A DNA stretch of 64,000 nucleotides, taken from NCBI RefSeq assembly GCF_027887165.1, contig NC_077227.1:86925735-86989734 (forward strand), in the 5' to 3' direction. Source of the stretch: Monodelphis domestica. Its lineage: Eukaryota > Chordata > Mammalia > Didelphimorphia > Didelphidae. Below the pieces are notes generated by a model, which saw only the letters and a program-made list of their open reading frames with translations, did no database searches and was not told the origin of the DNA. Shown here in pieces: positions 1 through 12,624 of the stretch (positions are counted from its first letter, which is position 1; each line of letters opens with the position of its first letter). The position numbers were made by a program, and so were the translations under genes.

Positions 1-235
1 AGGCAAAATTAATATTTGTTAATATTTGTGACCCAGATACACATGGCAAATTAAAATATTTTTGACTTTTGGAACAGAAGTATAAACCAAAAAATAAACA
101 ATATATTTCATCATATAATAGAAACAAAGGGCAGGGGTCAGAAGGCAAAGATTTAAGGCAGGTTTGGCTGTATCTATCTCTTACCTGCTTTGTGATCTAG
201 AGTAGGACACTTGGATTTTCTGGGTCTTAATTTCA

Positions 236-1150
236 TCATGAAAAAATTGGATAGTGTTCTAAATCTCTCATGATCAGAGAAATGCAAACCAAAATAACTC
301 TGAGATACCATCTCACACCTAGCAACTTGGTTAACATGACAGCAAAGGAAAGTAATAAATGTCAGAGGGGATGTGGCAAAACTGGGACATTAATGCATTG
401 TTGGTGGAGTTGTGAATTGATTCAACCATTCTGGAAGGCAATTTGGAACTCCAAAGGCTTTTAAAGACTGTCTGCCCTTTAATCCAGCCATACCACTGCT
501 GGGCTTGTACCCCAAAGAAATAATAAGGAAAAAGACTTGTACAAGAATATTTATAGCTGCATTCTTTGGAGTGGCAAAAAATTGGAAAATGAGGTGGTGT
601 CCTTCAATTGGGGAATAGCTGAACAAATTGTGGTATCTGATGGAATACTATTATGTTAAAAAGAATAATTATCTGGAGGAATTCCATGTGAACTGGAAAG
701 ATCTCCAGGAATTGATGCAGAGTGAAAGAAGTAGAACCAGGAGGACCTTATACACAGAGACTGATGCACTGTGGCACAATCAAAAATAATAGACTTCTCT
801 ACTAGCAGCAATACAATGATCCAAGACATTTCTAAGGGACTTATGGGAAAGAATGCTATCCACATCCAGAGAAAGAACTGTGGAAGTAGAAACACAGAAG
901 AAAAACAGGTGCTTGACCATATGGTTTGAAGGAGATATGATTGGGGATGTAGACTCTAAATTATCAGCCTAGTGCAAATACTAATAATATGGAAATAGGT
1001 CTTGATCATAGACACATGTAAAACCCAATGGAATTGCTCATTGGCTATAGGAGGGGGTTGGGAGGAGGCGAGGGAAAGAACATGATTCATGTAATTATGG
1101 AAAATATTCTAAATTAATTTATTAAATAAACTTAAAAAATAAAATACAAT
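236..1150 (+). mobile_element. LINE-1 3' end (5'-truncated, decayed)
   Basis: A 3' fragment of a marsupial-type LINE-1. Three-frame reading gives ORF2 C-terminal pieces (IREMQ, YHLTPS, CQRGCGKTGTL, HCWWSCELIQPFW, then LLGLYPK and KTCTRIF in another frame), so the frame is broken by indels. A 3' UTR follows with a purine/G-rich stretch near 1048-1076 and an A-rich tail near 1120-1150. The same 3' UTR occurs in antisense at 51.2-51.9 kb, so both belong to one subfamily. The 5' boundary is approximate. Confidence 0.85.
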
Positions 1151-2085
1151 AAATTGCAACAAAAACTTTCTCTTCTAAATGCTCAAAGTAGTTATGAGTA
1201 TCAAGCTAGATTGTATGTTATTTAACATTTCTTATGAACTGTAAAAGTATAGACATGTAACATTATGATTTTTAAGGGCTTAATAATGGAGGTGACAACA
1301 ATAATTGGATACCAAGTGTCAGGGGATGAAAACTTGTTCATGAACATCTCCTTACCATCCAACAGGCTACAAGACTGAGGTTCCATCTGTCAGATCTCTT
1401 TCTGCCTTCTGGACCCCTTGGGATTTTTTCAGCATTTTCTTTCCCTTGGACTTCAAGTGGGAGAGAAGACAAAGGGGAAGAGCTCTCTCAGTAAAGGTGG
1501 CTATAGATATATGGAAGTGAGAACAAGTATGGTCCCCAGTCACCTTCTTCTGCCTTCTTTTCTGGGTGTGTCAATGACTATGGGTCCTGAGAAATGGATA
1601 TTCCTTGTTTGAGAGTTCTAGAATCAGGTGTTATAGACCTCCTACTTATATTGTACACTGAGTACCCTCTCTGGAAATGACTTTGTTTCCCACTGTTCAG
1701 GGGATTCTGGAAATGAAGTAAAGCTAAACTTTGCTTTAGAGAATTCTACAGCATTTTATTGAGGGGTGGGAAAAGGGAGAACAAAAGTAAAAGCAAGAAA
1801 CAGAAAGAGACAGTCAGATAGAAATAGAGAGATAACCCTTCCATCCCATCTCTTCTTCAAATTGTCTCAAAAATGAATCTTGGTTCATATGAGCCCAGAA
1901 ACAGTATCCTCCTTATGGGAAAGGAGAGGTCCTTCAGCCTAGTGTCAAACATGTGTACATGGTTGCAGATACCTCAGTGTCACTCTTTCTAAGTAAACTT
2001 TCTAAAACATACCTTATCATGAAATGAGTCTACATGTAGACTTAGACAAAATAGATTTTCAATAGGTTTGTATGTAGTATGGTCT
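1151..2085. other. No supported feature
   Basis: AT-rich DNA between repeats. It contains a purine-rich patch near 1760-1830 and a 64-codon open frame at 1418-1612 with no recognisable domain. I see no gene or classifiable repeat. Confidence 0.5.
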
Positions 2086-2088
2086 AAC

Positions 2089-2290
2089 GCAGGGGTTCTT
2101 AACCATATTAATGAACTTGTTTTATATGCACACATAAAAGAAGGTGGGGGTGAAAATATATATGAAATGAATTAATAAATGTTTGAAACTATATTTCAAT
2201 GTAATTGCTTTCCCTCACAATTCTGTATTTAAATATTTTAAAATATTGTTCTTAGTTGTCCATAGCCTGCCATGTCCATGACTTTAAAAT
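2089..2290 (+). mobile_element. hAT-like non-autonomous DNA transposon, old copy
   Basis: It begins with caggggttcttaacc, a terminal-repeat-like start. An AT-rich body contains tatatttcaatgtaattg, and the end carries a gtccatgac motif. The same layout recurs at 15.85-16.09 kb and, interrupted, at 51.12-52.21 kb. Assignment to hAT rests on the terminal sequence by eye. Confidence 0.5.
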
Positions 2291-2299
2291 ACTAAGCAC

Positions 2300-2430
2300 C
2301 CCTAGTGGTAGAAAGAAATGGGACTTGATAATAGAGGTCCAGATGTGAGTCTTGGCCCTGCCACTCTGTGACCTTGTGTGAGCTCATATCCTTTCTAGGG
2401 TTGGGACTAACTACAGTTAGAAGAGAATAG
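2300..2430 (+). repeat. MIR-like SINE remnant
   Basis: Contains ggccctgccactctgtgacctt followed by a degraded continuation, which resembles the MIR core in which a gtgacctt motif precedes a pyrimidine-rich segment. Short and diverged. Confidence 0.4.
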
Positions 2431-2481
2431 AATGGACCTATCCAAGAACCATATGGGCACAATGGCTCAGGGGAAAGAAAA

Positions 2482-2530
2482 GATATATATGTGTATATAT
2501 ACAATACATATGTACATATATGTGTGTATA
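2482..2530. repeat. AT/GT-rich simple repeat
   Basis: Alternating purine-pyrimidine dinucleotides (ta, tg) over about 50 bp. Confidence 0.8.
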
Positions 2531-2739
2531 TTCCCCCTGAAAGATAAAAATTTTGATGAGATAGATTAAAGATGAAAAATAATTAATTGATCCAACATCT
2601 CCTCTGTCTCATCTTCTGAATGACTATCAGTCAATTAGCATGAGTCATATTTCCTAGAATTTGTTTTCCTGTTTATTTCAGTCTTTTGGATTTTGGTACC
2701 CTAACAAAGCCCTGATCCTGACCTGGTTTGTTGATTAGT

Positions 2740-3289
2740 TTTACCCTAGCTCATAGATCCACAGAATTAGAAGGGGGTCTTTAGTGGCCATATAGCTCAA
2801 TCTATACTTGAAAAAATAATTTCTTTTACAATATCCACAACAAGTAATTGCTCGGGCATCTCCAGTAAGGGGCTCACCCACTGAGGCAGACCTATTTGTC
2901 TTTTGATAAGCTTTAAGATTAGGAAAGTTCTGTTTTTCCAGGAAATCCAACCTAAATCTGTTTTTTTTTTTTTTGCAACTTTTACACATTACTCATAGTT
3001 CTGCCAGCTGAATTTTCAAATAATGTCATCCATCTACCCTTTTCCATGATCAACACCATCTTTTATTCTGTAGGCTAGACTTTCCCAGTTCTTTTAACCA
3101 AGTCTCATATAGCATATGCTCAAGGATGTTCACCATACTGATCAGTTTTCTCTAAACCCGTTTCTACTTATCAGTGCCCTTTTAAAAATGTGGTGCCCAG
3201 AATTAAACTGAGGACTCAAGATGTGGTCTGAATATGGTTGAGAACAGTAGAAATTATATTCCTAGAAGTACACTTCTCTCCCCACACAC
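2740..3289 (-). mobile_element. CR1/L3-like LINE 3' part, interrupted (first segment)
   Basis: Antisense copy of an old CR1/L3-type LINE 3' region. Recognisable parts are the segment around gcaacttttacacattac, the ttctctaaacc segment, and gtggtgcccagaatt followed by gatgtggtctgaa. It stops abruptly at about 3290, where the antisense L1 starts, and the same repeat appears to resume at about 6955. The family name is tentative. Confidence 0.5.
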
Positions 3290-6200
3290 ATTTTTTAACA
3301 TTTAAATTTATTTTAGCATTCTTTTTCTTCTTAAATTTTGAGTTCTAAACCCCTTCCCTTCCTCTCTCTCACCCCTCCCTCAAGCACTAATAAGGAAAGC
3401 AAGCAAATAAATGTGAAATCATGCAAAACACATGTCCATATCAGCATTATTTAAAAAACAACAAGAAAAATAAAGTGAAGAAATTCTTTTTCAGTTTCCT
3501 CTCAGAATTCACCAGTTCCCTCTCTGGATGTATGGATAACATTTTTTTTTTCTTTTGTGATGAGTCCTTTGGAATTATCTTAGACTGTTGCATGGTTCAA
3601 ATAGTCAAGTCTTCCATAGATGATCATTGTTACAACATTGCAGTTCTCACTTCACTTTCTATCAGTTCATATAGAACTTGCTATGCGTTTTTTTAAAACC
3701 ATCCCTCCTTGTTACTTCTCACAGCACAACAGTAGGACTACATCACAATCCTATATCCCAACTTGTTCAGCCATTCCCTGATTGATGATTGCCCTTATAT
3801 TTCTGATTCTTTTCCACCACAAAAAGAAATGCCATAAATACTTGTATCTGTGTATGTATGTATGTTATTTTTCTTTTTCTTTGATCTCTTTGGTATGTAA
3901 GACTAATAATCATATTGCTGAGTCAAAGGGTATACACAGTTTTATAGCCCTTTGGGTATAGTTCCAAATAGTTCTCCAGAATGGTTAGACTAGATCACAA
4001 TTCCATCAGTAATTTGTTAATGTAATTATTTTTCCCTCATCCCCTCCAGCATTTGTCATTTCTGATAGGTATGAAATAGCACTTCAGAGTTATATTAATT
4101 TGTATTTCTCTAATCAACAGTGGTTTAGAACATTTTTTTCATATGACTATAAATAGTTTTGATTTCTTCTTCTTCAAACTGCCTGTTTATGTTCTTTGAC
4201 CTTTGTCAGTTGGGAAATGAGTCTCATTTCTTATAAAAACTGATGAGTTCTATACTCAGTATATATTTGAGAAATGAGATCTTTATCAAATAAACTTGTT
4301 GTGAAAATATTTGATATTATTTCATTGCCAGTGGTACCTCTTGTTATAATGTAGATTCCTTGATTATCTCTTTTAATTAGGTATATTTTTCCTTTTGCTC
4401 TGTCTGAGCTCATGATTGATATTCCTTTACTTTTTAAAAGTTGCAGCCAAAGCATATTAGATTCTGCTCCAGTCCTTTATTTTACCTCTTTTCAGCAACA
4501 TGTTTTTTGGAGCCTTGTTTCCAAGTCATCCTTCTTTATTCTTCCATTTTATGGGTGAACTCATCCCATTTATATTCACAATAATGTTTACTAACTCTGT
4601 ATTTTCCTATTTCCCATTTCTTTCTATTTTTCCTCTCTCTTTTTATCCTTTCCTCAAAAGTCTATTTTGCCCTTCCTAACTGTTTGACCCTGAGCAAGTT
4701 ACTTAACCCCCACTGCCTAGCCTTTACCACTCTGCTGCCTTGAAATCAATACATAGTTCCAATACATTGTTTCAAGATGGAAGGTAAGGTTTTTTTTAAG
4801 TCTATTTTTGCTTCTGACAACTTTCTTCCTTAATTTCCCTATATTTTATCCCCCTACCCCTTCTCTCATCTCCTTCCTCTTTGAACCAATTCCTTCTATT
4901 TCCTTCTCCACTCAACTTTTATGTGAGAAAAAAAATTTCCCCAATTCTACCTCTTCCTTTCCCCTTCTCTCTTCTGCATCTCTTTCTTACTTTCTCATTT
5001 TTTTGGAGATCATTCCAACTGAATCACCTCATCCCTATTCCCTCAATCTATGTAAACTCCTTTTAATTGTCCTAAAAATGATATAAATCTTAGTAATTAT
5101 ATGTATCAGATTCTCATATAGGATTTTAAACAGTTTAACTTCATTAAATCCCTTATGATTACTTTATATTTTTATGCTTCTTTAGAGTCTTCCTTTTGTC
5201 AAATTTTCTATTCAGTTCTCATCTTTTCATTAAGAATACTTGAAAGCCCTCTATTTCATTAACTATCCATTTCCCTATAACATATTATACTCAGTTTTGT
5301 GAGGTAGATAATTCTTGTTTTTTTTTTTAAACTTGCTCCTTTGCTTTTTGGAATATCATAATCTAAGTAGCTGTTTCTTTAACATTGAAAGACCCTAAAC
5401 CTTGTGTGATCCTGACTGTTATTCCTCAATATTTAAATTTTTTCTTTCTGGCTACTTGAAGTACTTTCTCTTTCACTAAGATGCTCTGGAATGTGGTTAT
5501 AATATTCTTGGGATGTATTTCAGAAGGCATTCAATAGACTTTCTCAATTTCTATTTTATTTTTAGGACCTATAATATCAGAGTACTTTCCCATGACAATT
5601 TATTGAAATATGATGTATAAAATCTTTTATCATGGCCTTAAAGCAGTCCAATAATTCTTTTTTTTTAAATTTTCTCCCCCAAATTATCTCTCCTTAATCT
5701 ATTTTCCAGTGTTTTTCCAGTGAGATATTTCACATTTTCTTCTAATTTTCCTTCTCTTAGTTTTTAAATTATTTCTTGGTATCTCATTGGATTATTAGCT
5801 TCCATTTGCCTAATTCTGATTTTTAAGGAATCATTTTTCTTTAGTAAGTTTTTGTACCACTTAAAAACAATTTCACTAATCATGCTTTTTTACGATTTCT
5901 TTTCTTTGGTGAATTTTTGTACCTCTTTACCGTCTGATCAATTCATTTATTTTTAAAAACTATTTTCTCCAGTATTTTAAGTTCCTCCTTTTACCAAGCT
6001 CCTCATTTTCTTTTTAAAATAACTTTCTTGCATCACTCTCATTTCTTTTTCTATTTTTTCCTGTACTACTCATCTTTATCTTCATCTCTTTCAGGAATTA
6101 TTTTTGAATTTGGGTGCAATTAAAGTTTTCCTTTGAGGATTGTTTTTGTAGTTGTTTTCACATTGTTGTCATCTTCTAAGCTACTATAGTAGCTTTATAT

Positions 6201-6948
6201 GGTCAAGTTTTTTGTTTATTTGTTTGCATTTTTCCCCAACCTATTTCTTAAATTTGAATGTCATGTTAAAGTTGGTCTGCTTTCTTATAACTGGAGAGAC
6301 ACTGTCCTAACCTTCAAACATTTTCACACTGTTTTCTTCAGAGTTAGTCCTGGAGTTTTCAAATTTTTGGTACCTCCAAGATTGTGTGACCTTGGAAGAG
6401 GTTTGGTCACTGTTCTACTGTTTTTTCCTTTGGTCTATATCTATATGGGTCCCTGTTCCCCAGCAGTCATAAATACCAGTGCTCTTCTTTGCTTTTGAAC
6501 TGTGACCAGGACCCCTGATCCCTTGTGACTAACCACCAGTATTCCTCTCCGCCCTGAATCTATGGCCTAGAATTGATGTGGGCAGAAGAGTTCCCAAGCA
6601 ATACCAACTGTGTCTAGTGACAGCTAATAGTTCCATGAATCTCCTTTTGACCAGTTCTCTGACCTCCTTAACACTTTTGAGCTGAGAGTACCTAAAGATG
6701 CTGTTGCTGCTGCCATGGCATGTATAGGCTTTGGACAGGTGTTTGCTTAGGTTTCACAGATTTCTGCTGAATTCTTAAGTTTTCTTTGGCCTAAAAATAT
6801 TTCATTTTACCATTTTGTTGAGGTTGTTTCTCTAAAATTTGATATGAGAAGATCTTTTAAAGTTGTTTGGAGGGAGTTTATTTTAAAACTGTTTGGAGAA
6901 ATCAGCTAGATTGTTGTCCCCAATACCATCTTGGTTCTGCCCCTAGCT
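3290..6948 (-). mobile_element. LINE-1 (or half-L1-like) element, antisense, internally reduced
   Basis: Read on the minus strand, the far end at about 6946-6927 begins with a gggcagaaccaagatggt-like start, which resembles the 5' start of mammalian L1 elements (a GGAGCCAAGATGG-type motif). Next comes a purine-rich, coiled-coil-coding-like ORF1 stretch (about 5.6-6.2 kb), then ORF2-like sequence, then the 3' end (cattctggagaac and gggaatggctgaaca at 3.98 and 3.77 kb). It spans only about 3.7 kb including a nested SINE, so it lacks a large part of a full L1. A HAL1-like element is an alternative. All frames are broken. Confidence 0.6.
4671..4797 (+). mobile_element. tRNA-like SINE (family A), 5'-truncated, nested in L1
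   Basis: Contains ttgaccctgagcaagtta, ttaacccccactgcctagc and a gatggaaggtaagg tail. It is flanked by near-identical 13-14 bp repeats, aagtctattttgc at 4658-4670 and aagtctatttttgc at 4798-4811, which look like its target-site duplication. Confidence 0.85.
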
Positions 6949-6954
6949 ATGCAT

Positions 6955-8350
6955 TCTTAATTCAGTCAAAGGATTCATTAATTTTTGAAGCTGCTATTTT
7001 ATACATATATTCAACTTGAGCTCACAATCCACTTGAATCCTAAAGTCTTTGAAAGTGAAATAGCTTTCTATCAATGCCTCCCTTATGTGGTACTTGTGAA
7101 ATCAATTAAATATAAGATTTACATTTATTGCTATAAAATAAAGCATCATAGAGTAGAAAATACAAGATCAATCTCACCATCAGAAAGATAAGTTCAAGTC
7201 CTGCTTCTAAAACACAATGTCTGATCACAGTCATGCTCTTTGACCTCTCACTTCCAGACAACTCCTAAATGCTTTAAGTTATGGTAAGGTTGTGATTCAG
7301 TGGAGAGAATTTCCTAATCAGTGAAATAGCAGGTCTCTATCATACCATAAAAAAAATCATATTTGGATTTGATTGGATCAAAAGTCTAGGCTATAAAGAT
7401 CTTTTCTGATACTTACTTTGTTATACAATGCATTGATTATTCTTTGCCATTTTGTTGTTTCTTCAAATTTATCATCTATGTCTTTGTCCAAGTTCTTAAT
7501 TAAAATATCAAACAACATAAGGCCAAGCATCAATTTCTGAGAAACTCCAGTGCAGAATTCTTTCTAAGCTGACAAACCATTAATAGTTACTTTTGCATTC
7601 AACCATTCAGTCAGTTCCAAATCTATCTAATCATTCATTTATATAATGCGTATCTCTCCATCTTTTCCACAAGAATATCTTGAAAGTCTTTGTCAAGAGC
7701 TTTACTAATATAAAAACAAACCATTTCTCCAGCATTCCCTTGAGTATACCAATAAAGGAACAAAACTAATCTGGCATGACATGTTCTGATTAAGCTCTCT
7801 TGTAGTGCTGCATTATCTCTCTTGCTCTTCACAATCCTTCAAATATATCACTATGTGGACCAGTGATCTCATCTACCAGTTCATATGAGCTGGATGACTT
7901 AACTGCATCAAAGTTACTTAGGTTCTCCCTTACTGTCTCTTAACTTTGTGTATCAACTCTTTATCCATTTTTTGTTCTCCCCTTTCTAGTCCAAAGATCA
8001 TTCTCAGTGGCAGGGAAAAAAATGAATAAAAAGTCAAACAGTTCTATTGTGTTATTACTCTCTTGTCTCCCATGAGTATGGATCATATCCCCTCACTGAT
8101 TCTCTTTTTTTCCCAAAAGAGCTTTTAAAAACATCTTTTTTGCATTATTTATAGCCTTTTTTCTCCAACATCACCTCTTTCTAATCACTGGCTCTCCTGA
8201 AACTATTCTTACAGAACTAAGTTATGTTTCTCTGTTCATTAACTGCCTGTTCTTATTTTTATCTTTTCCTTGTCTTTAAGTAAATCTAAATTTATGTTGG
8301 TTGGTTAATTTTGGGTACATCTGAATGTGTATTTTCAGGCAATTCTCTCA
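6955..8350 (-). mobile_element. CR1/L3-like LINE, continuation after the L1
   Basis: Resumes the old LINE seen at 2740-3289. Recognisable antisense parts are cttgagctcacaatccac, the aaggccaagcatcaatttctga segment, the caaaccattaat segment, and the segment around gtcaagagctttactaat. It is heavily decayed. A 65-codon minus-strand frame here (7635-7832) is not a gene. The downstream limit is approximate. Confidence 0.45.
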
Positions 8351-8379
8351 TCAGAATTGTTTCCCTTTATGGCTTTAGA

Positions 8380-8560
8380 ATTTCATTCATTAGCATTCAA
8401 GTGTCTTCTATGCACTAGGTACTATGCTCTATGCTAGGAGTACAGCAGAAAAGGAAGACGGTGTTAAGATTGGGAAGTTCACAATCTAAGGAAGAAGGCA
8501 AAACCCAACCAAATATGTACAAACAAGGTTTAAACAGAAGAAAAAGGAAAATAATTAATA
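8380..8560 (-). mobile_element. L2 LINE 3' end fragment
   Basis: Contains ttcattcattagcattcaag and ctatgcactaggtactatgct, the antisense of the L2 3' end that precedes its short tandem tail. Confidence 0.65.
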
Positions 8561-8569
8561 ACATTAAAT

Positions 8570-9375
8570 ACCATTTTTATCCTTTATGGGTTTACCTGTA
8601 GAGTTTTAGTATTGGGGTTCTTCCTTACCTTTCCTAACAATACTTTGAAATGAACACTCTCAAAATGTTGGGTACACATTAAATTATATACTCAGCTTTC
8701 CTCTTCATTGCCCCCAAACCTCAGAAGAAATGGTTATTTCCCTCTAAATTTCCCATCATGTCCACCACAGCAACAAGTTCCTCCCTAATGATCAGAATGA
8801 GATTCAGAATAGAATTTCCATATTGTTAGAAAACTTGTATTTCTATAGTAGACATTTATTATTATGCAATAGACACACCTGTATAATTGAAGTGTCCCAT
8901 TATCACTAGATCAAGATTCCATGTCAGTCTTGTGATCTATCTCCTAAATGCCTCTATTCACTCAAGTGAGATCTGCTCTTCCTCTCCTCTTCTATCCTTT
9001 TCTTTCCTTTCTTTCCCCCTCAACTGATATTTACACAAATGTTATTCACTCTATTTCCCTCTTATAGTTTTTGATCTGTATCTTGTCAATATTCAATTCA
9101 ACTCCACCTCCCTATTTTAACTCATCTCCTTTCTTTTTATTAAACTATATTACTTCAGATATATATATTTAGTTATGAATCTCATTGAAACAAATCTTTG
9201 TTGATAATATGAGATCAAAATTGCATTCTTGAATTACTAGTTCCTCTGGTTTTTTATCTATATTTGAGTACATGGGTTTACTTTCAATTCCTTTCTTCAG
9301 CTTTCTCTCCTTTGAACTTCTGGGTGTCTCACTTTCAATTTATAATCTCTTTAGTATTTTGTAACTCTCTTTCTC
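8570..9375. other. No supported feature
   Basis: AT- and pyrimidine-rich DNA, possibly more decayed LINE sequence. I could not assign a family or a gene. Confidence 0.5.
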
Positions 9376-9605
9376 ACACACAAACATTATATATATAAAC
9401 ATACTTACATATATACACATATGCATACATATGTATCTATGTAGACTGTTTTCTCCTTCTACTTTTTAATTTAAAGCCCTTTTGATTAAATTTTGTAAAA
9501 CACCACAAACACACTTATGTAAAGGTATTATATAAATATATATAAATGTCTATATGTACATGTATATATGAAGGTACATATATATTATACATAGATACAC
9601 ATATA
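9376..9605. repeat. AT-rich low-complexity DNA with TA/CA dinucleotide runs
   Basis: Repeated tatata, acatat and gtatat blocks make up most of the stretch. Confidence 0.7.
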
Positions 9606-10425
9606 CTTGGCATTCCTATTTTTCTATATTCTGAGCTTTGGTCCAGAAATCCAAATCCTCTTCTAAGATATCATCTTCTTAGCAAGTTGATCACTGCCTA
9701 GCTCTTAACTCAGATCCTTGCCTTTCCATCCCCTATGATGCCTCCATTCTCCCTAATTCCCTGGCAAGACTGTGCATCCCATCCTGATATTTGCCATGAG
9801 TGAAATATAGCACATTGGTCTAGGCTCTTCTCCTCTCTAGGTCTCCTCAACTATAACTCAAAAGGCTTAGGCTGGGTAAATTTTAAAGATTTTCCTAAAT
9901 CTATTATTCTTTGGTTCTAAGAGTCTATTGTTGTACAGAAACAGGGATGAGAAAGAGAAGAGAGGTTGATAATGCTTTCTTCTCCATCTAGCTGTGGTGT
10001 GGCCATGACTTAAGACACTGTAAATTATAGGCTTTATTCCATGTTTCCAGTCAGAGGGGCTGATATCAATATGGTTAGCTATAATATACTTAAATAAAAA
10101 TGATAAAATGGCAAATGGCAAACGGATGAAATTTTATTTGGAGCCCAAATACATTTTGTTAAAATTGCTTTTTGCCATTTCCTCCTTCCTTTATCAGATC
10201 CCTTTCTCCCTAGTAATTCAGTAAGTAGATACTTTGGATGATGACAGGCAAATGGAAATTGAGACCAAAGGAAGAGAGAGCACAGAGGAAAATGAACATT
10301 GTTTTGAAATTGATTTATCCTAATCATGTTTAGAGCCACAACCATTTAGATTAACAAATAAGCATAGAATTTTAGAATTATCCAGAACAGTCCTGAAGTG
10401 AAACAGAAGAGTGGGAAGCAATATT
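9606..10425. other. No supported feature
   Basis: Pyrimidine-rich DNA near 9.65-9.80 kb may be L2-related. The remainder holds two minus-strand frames of 84 and 88 codons (9867-10121, 10079-10345) without recognisable domains. Confidence 0.45.
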
Positions 10426-10429
10426 AGAG

Positions 10430-10585
10430 ATCAAAATACCCAAGTATTCTTGGGGTCCCTTAACCCTTAGAACCTGTTTCTTCATTTGCAAAATGAAAAT
10501 TAATAATCCCAACCCTGTATAACTAATATGATTGATTTGAGGGGGAAAAACTTCAAAATCTTCAAACCACTATGTAAATGCAAGT
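10430..10585 (+). repeat. MIR SINE remnant
   Basis: Contains gtttcttcatttgcaaaatg followed by a degraded MIR 3' part ending in ctatgtaaatgc. Confidence 0.6.
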
Positions 10586-10869
10586 TAGTTGTTTCTTTAT
10601 GTATTTATTGAATATAGCAGTTCCTGATCCTCCTTGTATCTCTCCAGCCCCTTGCAGAGATGGAGATCTATATGGCATCAGAAAATTTTGATATATTCAT
10701 TGGTTTAGTTGATTTTTTTCTCTTCCCTAGTTTTTTATTATAAAGAATACTTCTCTGAGAGGAAGAAGAAGGGTTAAAGGAAATGAATCTGTTTTTAAAA
10801 ATTGCATCATCACAGAGTTCTTATGAAGATCCAATGATATAAGTTTAAAAGAAAAACTATAATGTAACT

Positions 10870-11165
10870 ATCTTCCGATTTTCGAAAGACTGCCATTTGG
10901 AAAAGGAACGAGATGTGTTCTCCTTGTACTCACAAGAGCAAGGCAGAGAGGCAGATTTTACTTTGTTGTGAAGAAGAAAGAACCTTCTTAACAGCTAAAA
11001 CTATTGAAAAGTGGAACGAGTTACCTTAGAAGGTAATGAGTTCTCTCTGACTGGAAGTCTTCTAGCAGTGACTATATAATACTTGCTGGCAATGTTGAGG
11101 ATGGGAGCAAATGTATCCTTCAGGCAGGTGAGACTAGGAGTCCTCACTAAGATTCTTTCCCCTCC
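10870..11165 (+). mobile_element. CR1/L3-like LINE 3' end
   Basis: Sense 3' end: aaccttcttaacagctaaaa, then ttgaaaagtggaacgagtta, then ggaagtcttctagcag. This matches the arrangement of the better preserved copy at 48.56-49.01 kb. Confidence 0.6.
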
Positions 11166-11289
11166 TAGAAGGCTGTTGTCATTGAACCCAGGCTTCTAAA
11201 AGATGACATTCACTTAATTTACTTAGTCCCATCAAGAATCTATTTTCATAGTGTGTGTAAACTCTTTCCACCATTATAAATCATAGCCT

Positions 11290-11440
11290 GTGTGTGACTT
11301 AGTAATGACTTACTAAGAGGGTAGCCTGAGGCATGCAGAACTCTCCCATGGTCATCTTCATAGTGTCAGAGACAGAATTTGCACCTAGACCTTACTGACT
11401 CTTGGCCCAGCACTCTAAATATTACACCATATCCCCTTTC
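11290..11440 (-). repeat. MIR-like remnant
   Basis: Antisense pattern: a gtcagagacagaatttgcac segment followed by ctcttggcccagcactct. Confidence 0.45.
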
Positions 11441-11524
11441 ATTCAGTACCCCAAGCACTTTCTAGTACTGTGAAAATACTTTTGTATTCATACAATTCTC
11501 TCTCTCATCATATATTTTACCATA

Positions 11525-11745
11525 AAATATATTCTGGGGAGGAATGGGATTTTAGTTCCAACTCTACAAATAACTATATGACTTCAGGCAAATTATGCAA
11601 TGATTCTGCCTTGATAGCCTAATGTGGAAACTGGTGATAATAATCTTTGCTAGTCCATTCTACCATAGGATTGTTCTGAGAATCAAACAAGATGAAAAAA
11701 AAAATGTGAAAGGGGTTGGCATTATATAAATATGAAGCATTGTCA
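11525..11745 (+). repeat. MIR SINE remnant
   Basis: Tripartite MIR layout: an ataactatatgacttcaggc core, a pyrimidine-rich middle, and ggattgttctgagaatcaaa near the 3' end. Confidence 0.65.
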
Positions 11746-11759
11746 AATTGCTTCAACAG

Positions 11760-12435
11760 CAGTGAACCCTGGCAGCAGATTTGTAATTTCTATCCAGCAG
11801 GCCTGCCATAGTCAAAACAATGCAGTCTGTTCAGGACAAAATATTGCCAACTGTCACTCCACTTAAGGTTGGAAAAATCAGTGCACTTGGACCTTTTACT
11901 TCTATCCTGAATGGAGCCCCAGGAGCCCTCAGCCATAACTAGAGACTAATATTAGGAAAAGCACATGACTCACACTTTTAGCTCTTGCCAGGCACATCTT
12001 CATGGCCTCAAAAAAATTTGGGTTCTAGACATATGGTTCCAGACCCATAGTCAACAAAGAGTACTTCTAAAGGGATTCTTGCCAGGAGGACTTTTGCTTT
12101 GTATCCTATGAATATTGGGGGAAACTATAAGGAAAGATATCCACTAAAGCATGCAGAACATCTTACTTGAGATGAAACCTTTTTGAGGATTATCTATAAA
12201 AGAGAGAGAGTTGAGAGCTGAACTCTTAAGGCTTGAGAATTCAGCCTTTATAGGACTAGATAGTGCTTGCTTTCTCTTTAAGATGCTTAAGAATCAGTCA
12301 TGGGCATGAGGAAGAGTGAAGACACTGGTTATGGGAGCTTTCCTCCTAAAGAGGATTCAGAGGAAGTTGGAGGAGAAGGCTTGGATTGGCAGAAAAATAC
12401 CATAAATATTCCCAAATTTCATTAACAACTGACAG
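11760..12435. other. Repeat-poor stretch with a 41-codon open frame
   Basis: No repeat family is visible. A short open frame, ATG at 12300 to TAA at 12423-12425, encodes an acidic, mixed-composition peptide beginning MGMRKSEDTG. There is no splice or domain evidence, so this is not called a gene. Confidence 0.3.
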
Positions 12436-12439
12436 GCAG

Positions 12440-12620
12440 TACATAAACATATTTGATTTTTATGTCAATTCTATGACTTGTGGGGTAAATATATCATGAC
12501 ATTTTACAGATGGGGGAACCCAGGCTGAGAGTGGTTCAGAGGATTTTCCCAGGTGACATAACTGCAAAGTATTAGAGAAGGGTTCTGAGCCTAGAGCACT
12601 GAACTTGGAGTCAAGAAGAG
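12440..12620 (-). repeat. MIR-like remnant
   Basis: Antisense MIR pattern: cattttacagatgggg, then a gactgagag-like segment, then gtgacataactgcaaagt. Confidence 0.5.
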
Positions 12621-12624
12621 CTAT

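Noticed and set aside
7635..7832. 65-codon minus frame as a protein
   Set aside because: It coincides with the decayed CR1/L3-like repeat and has no independent support.
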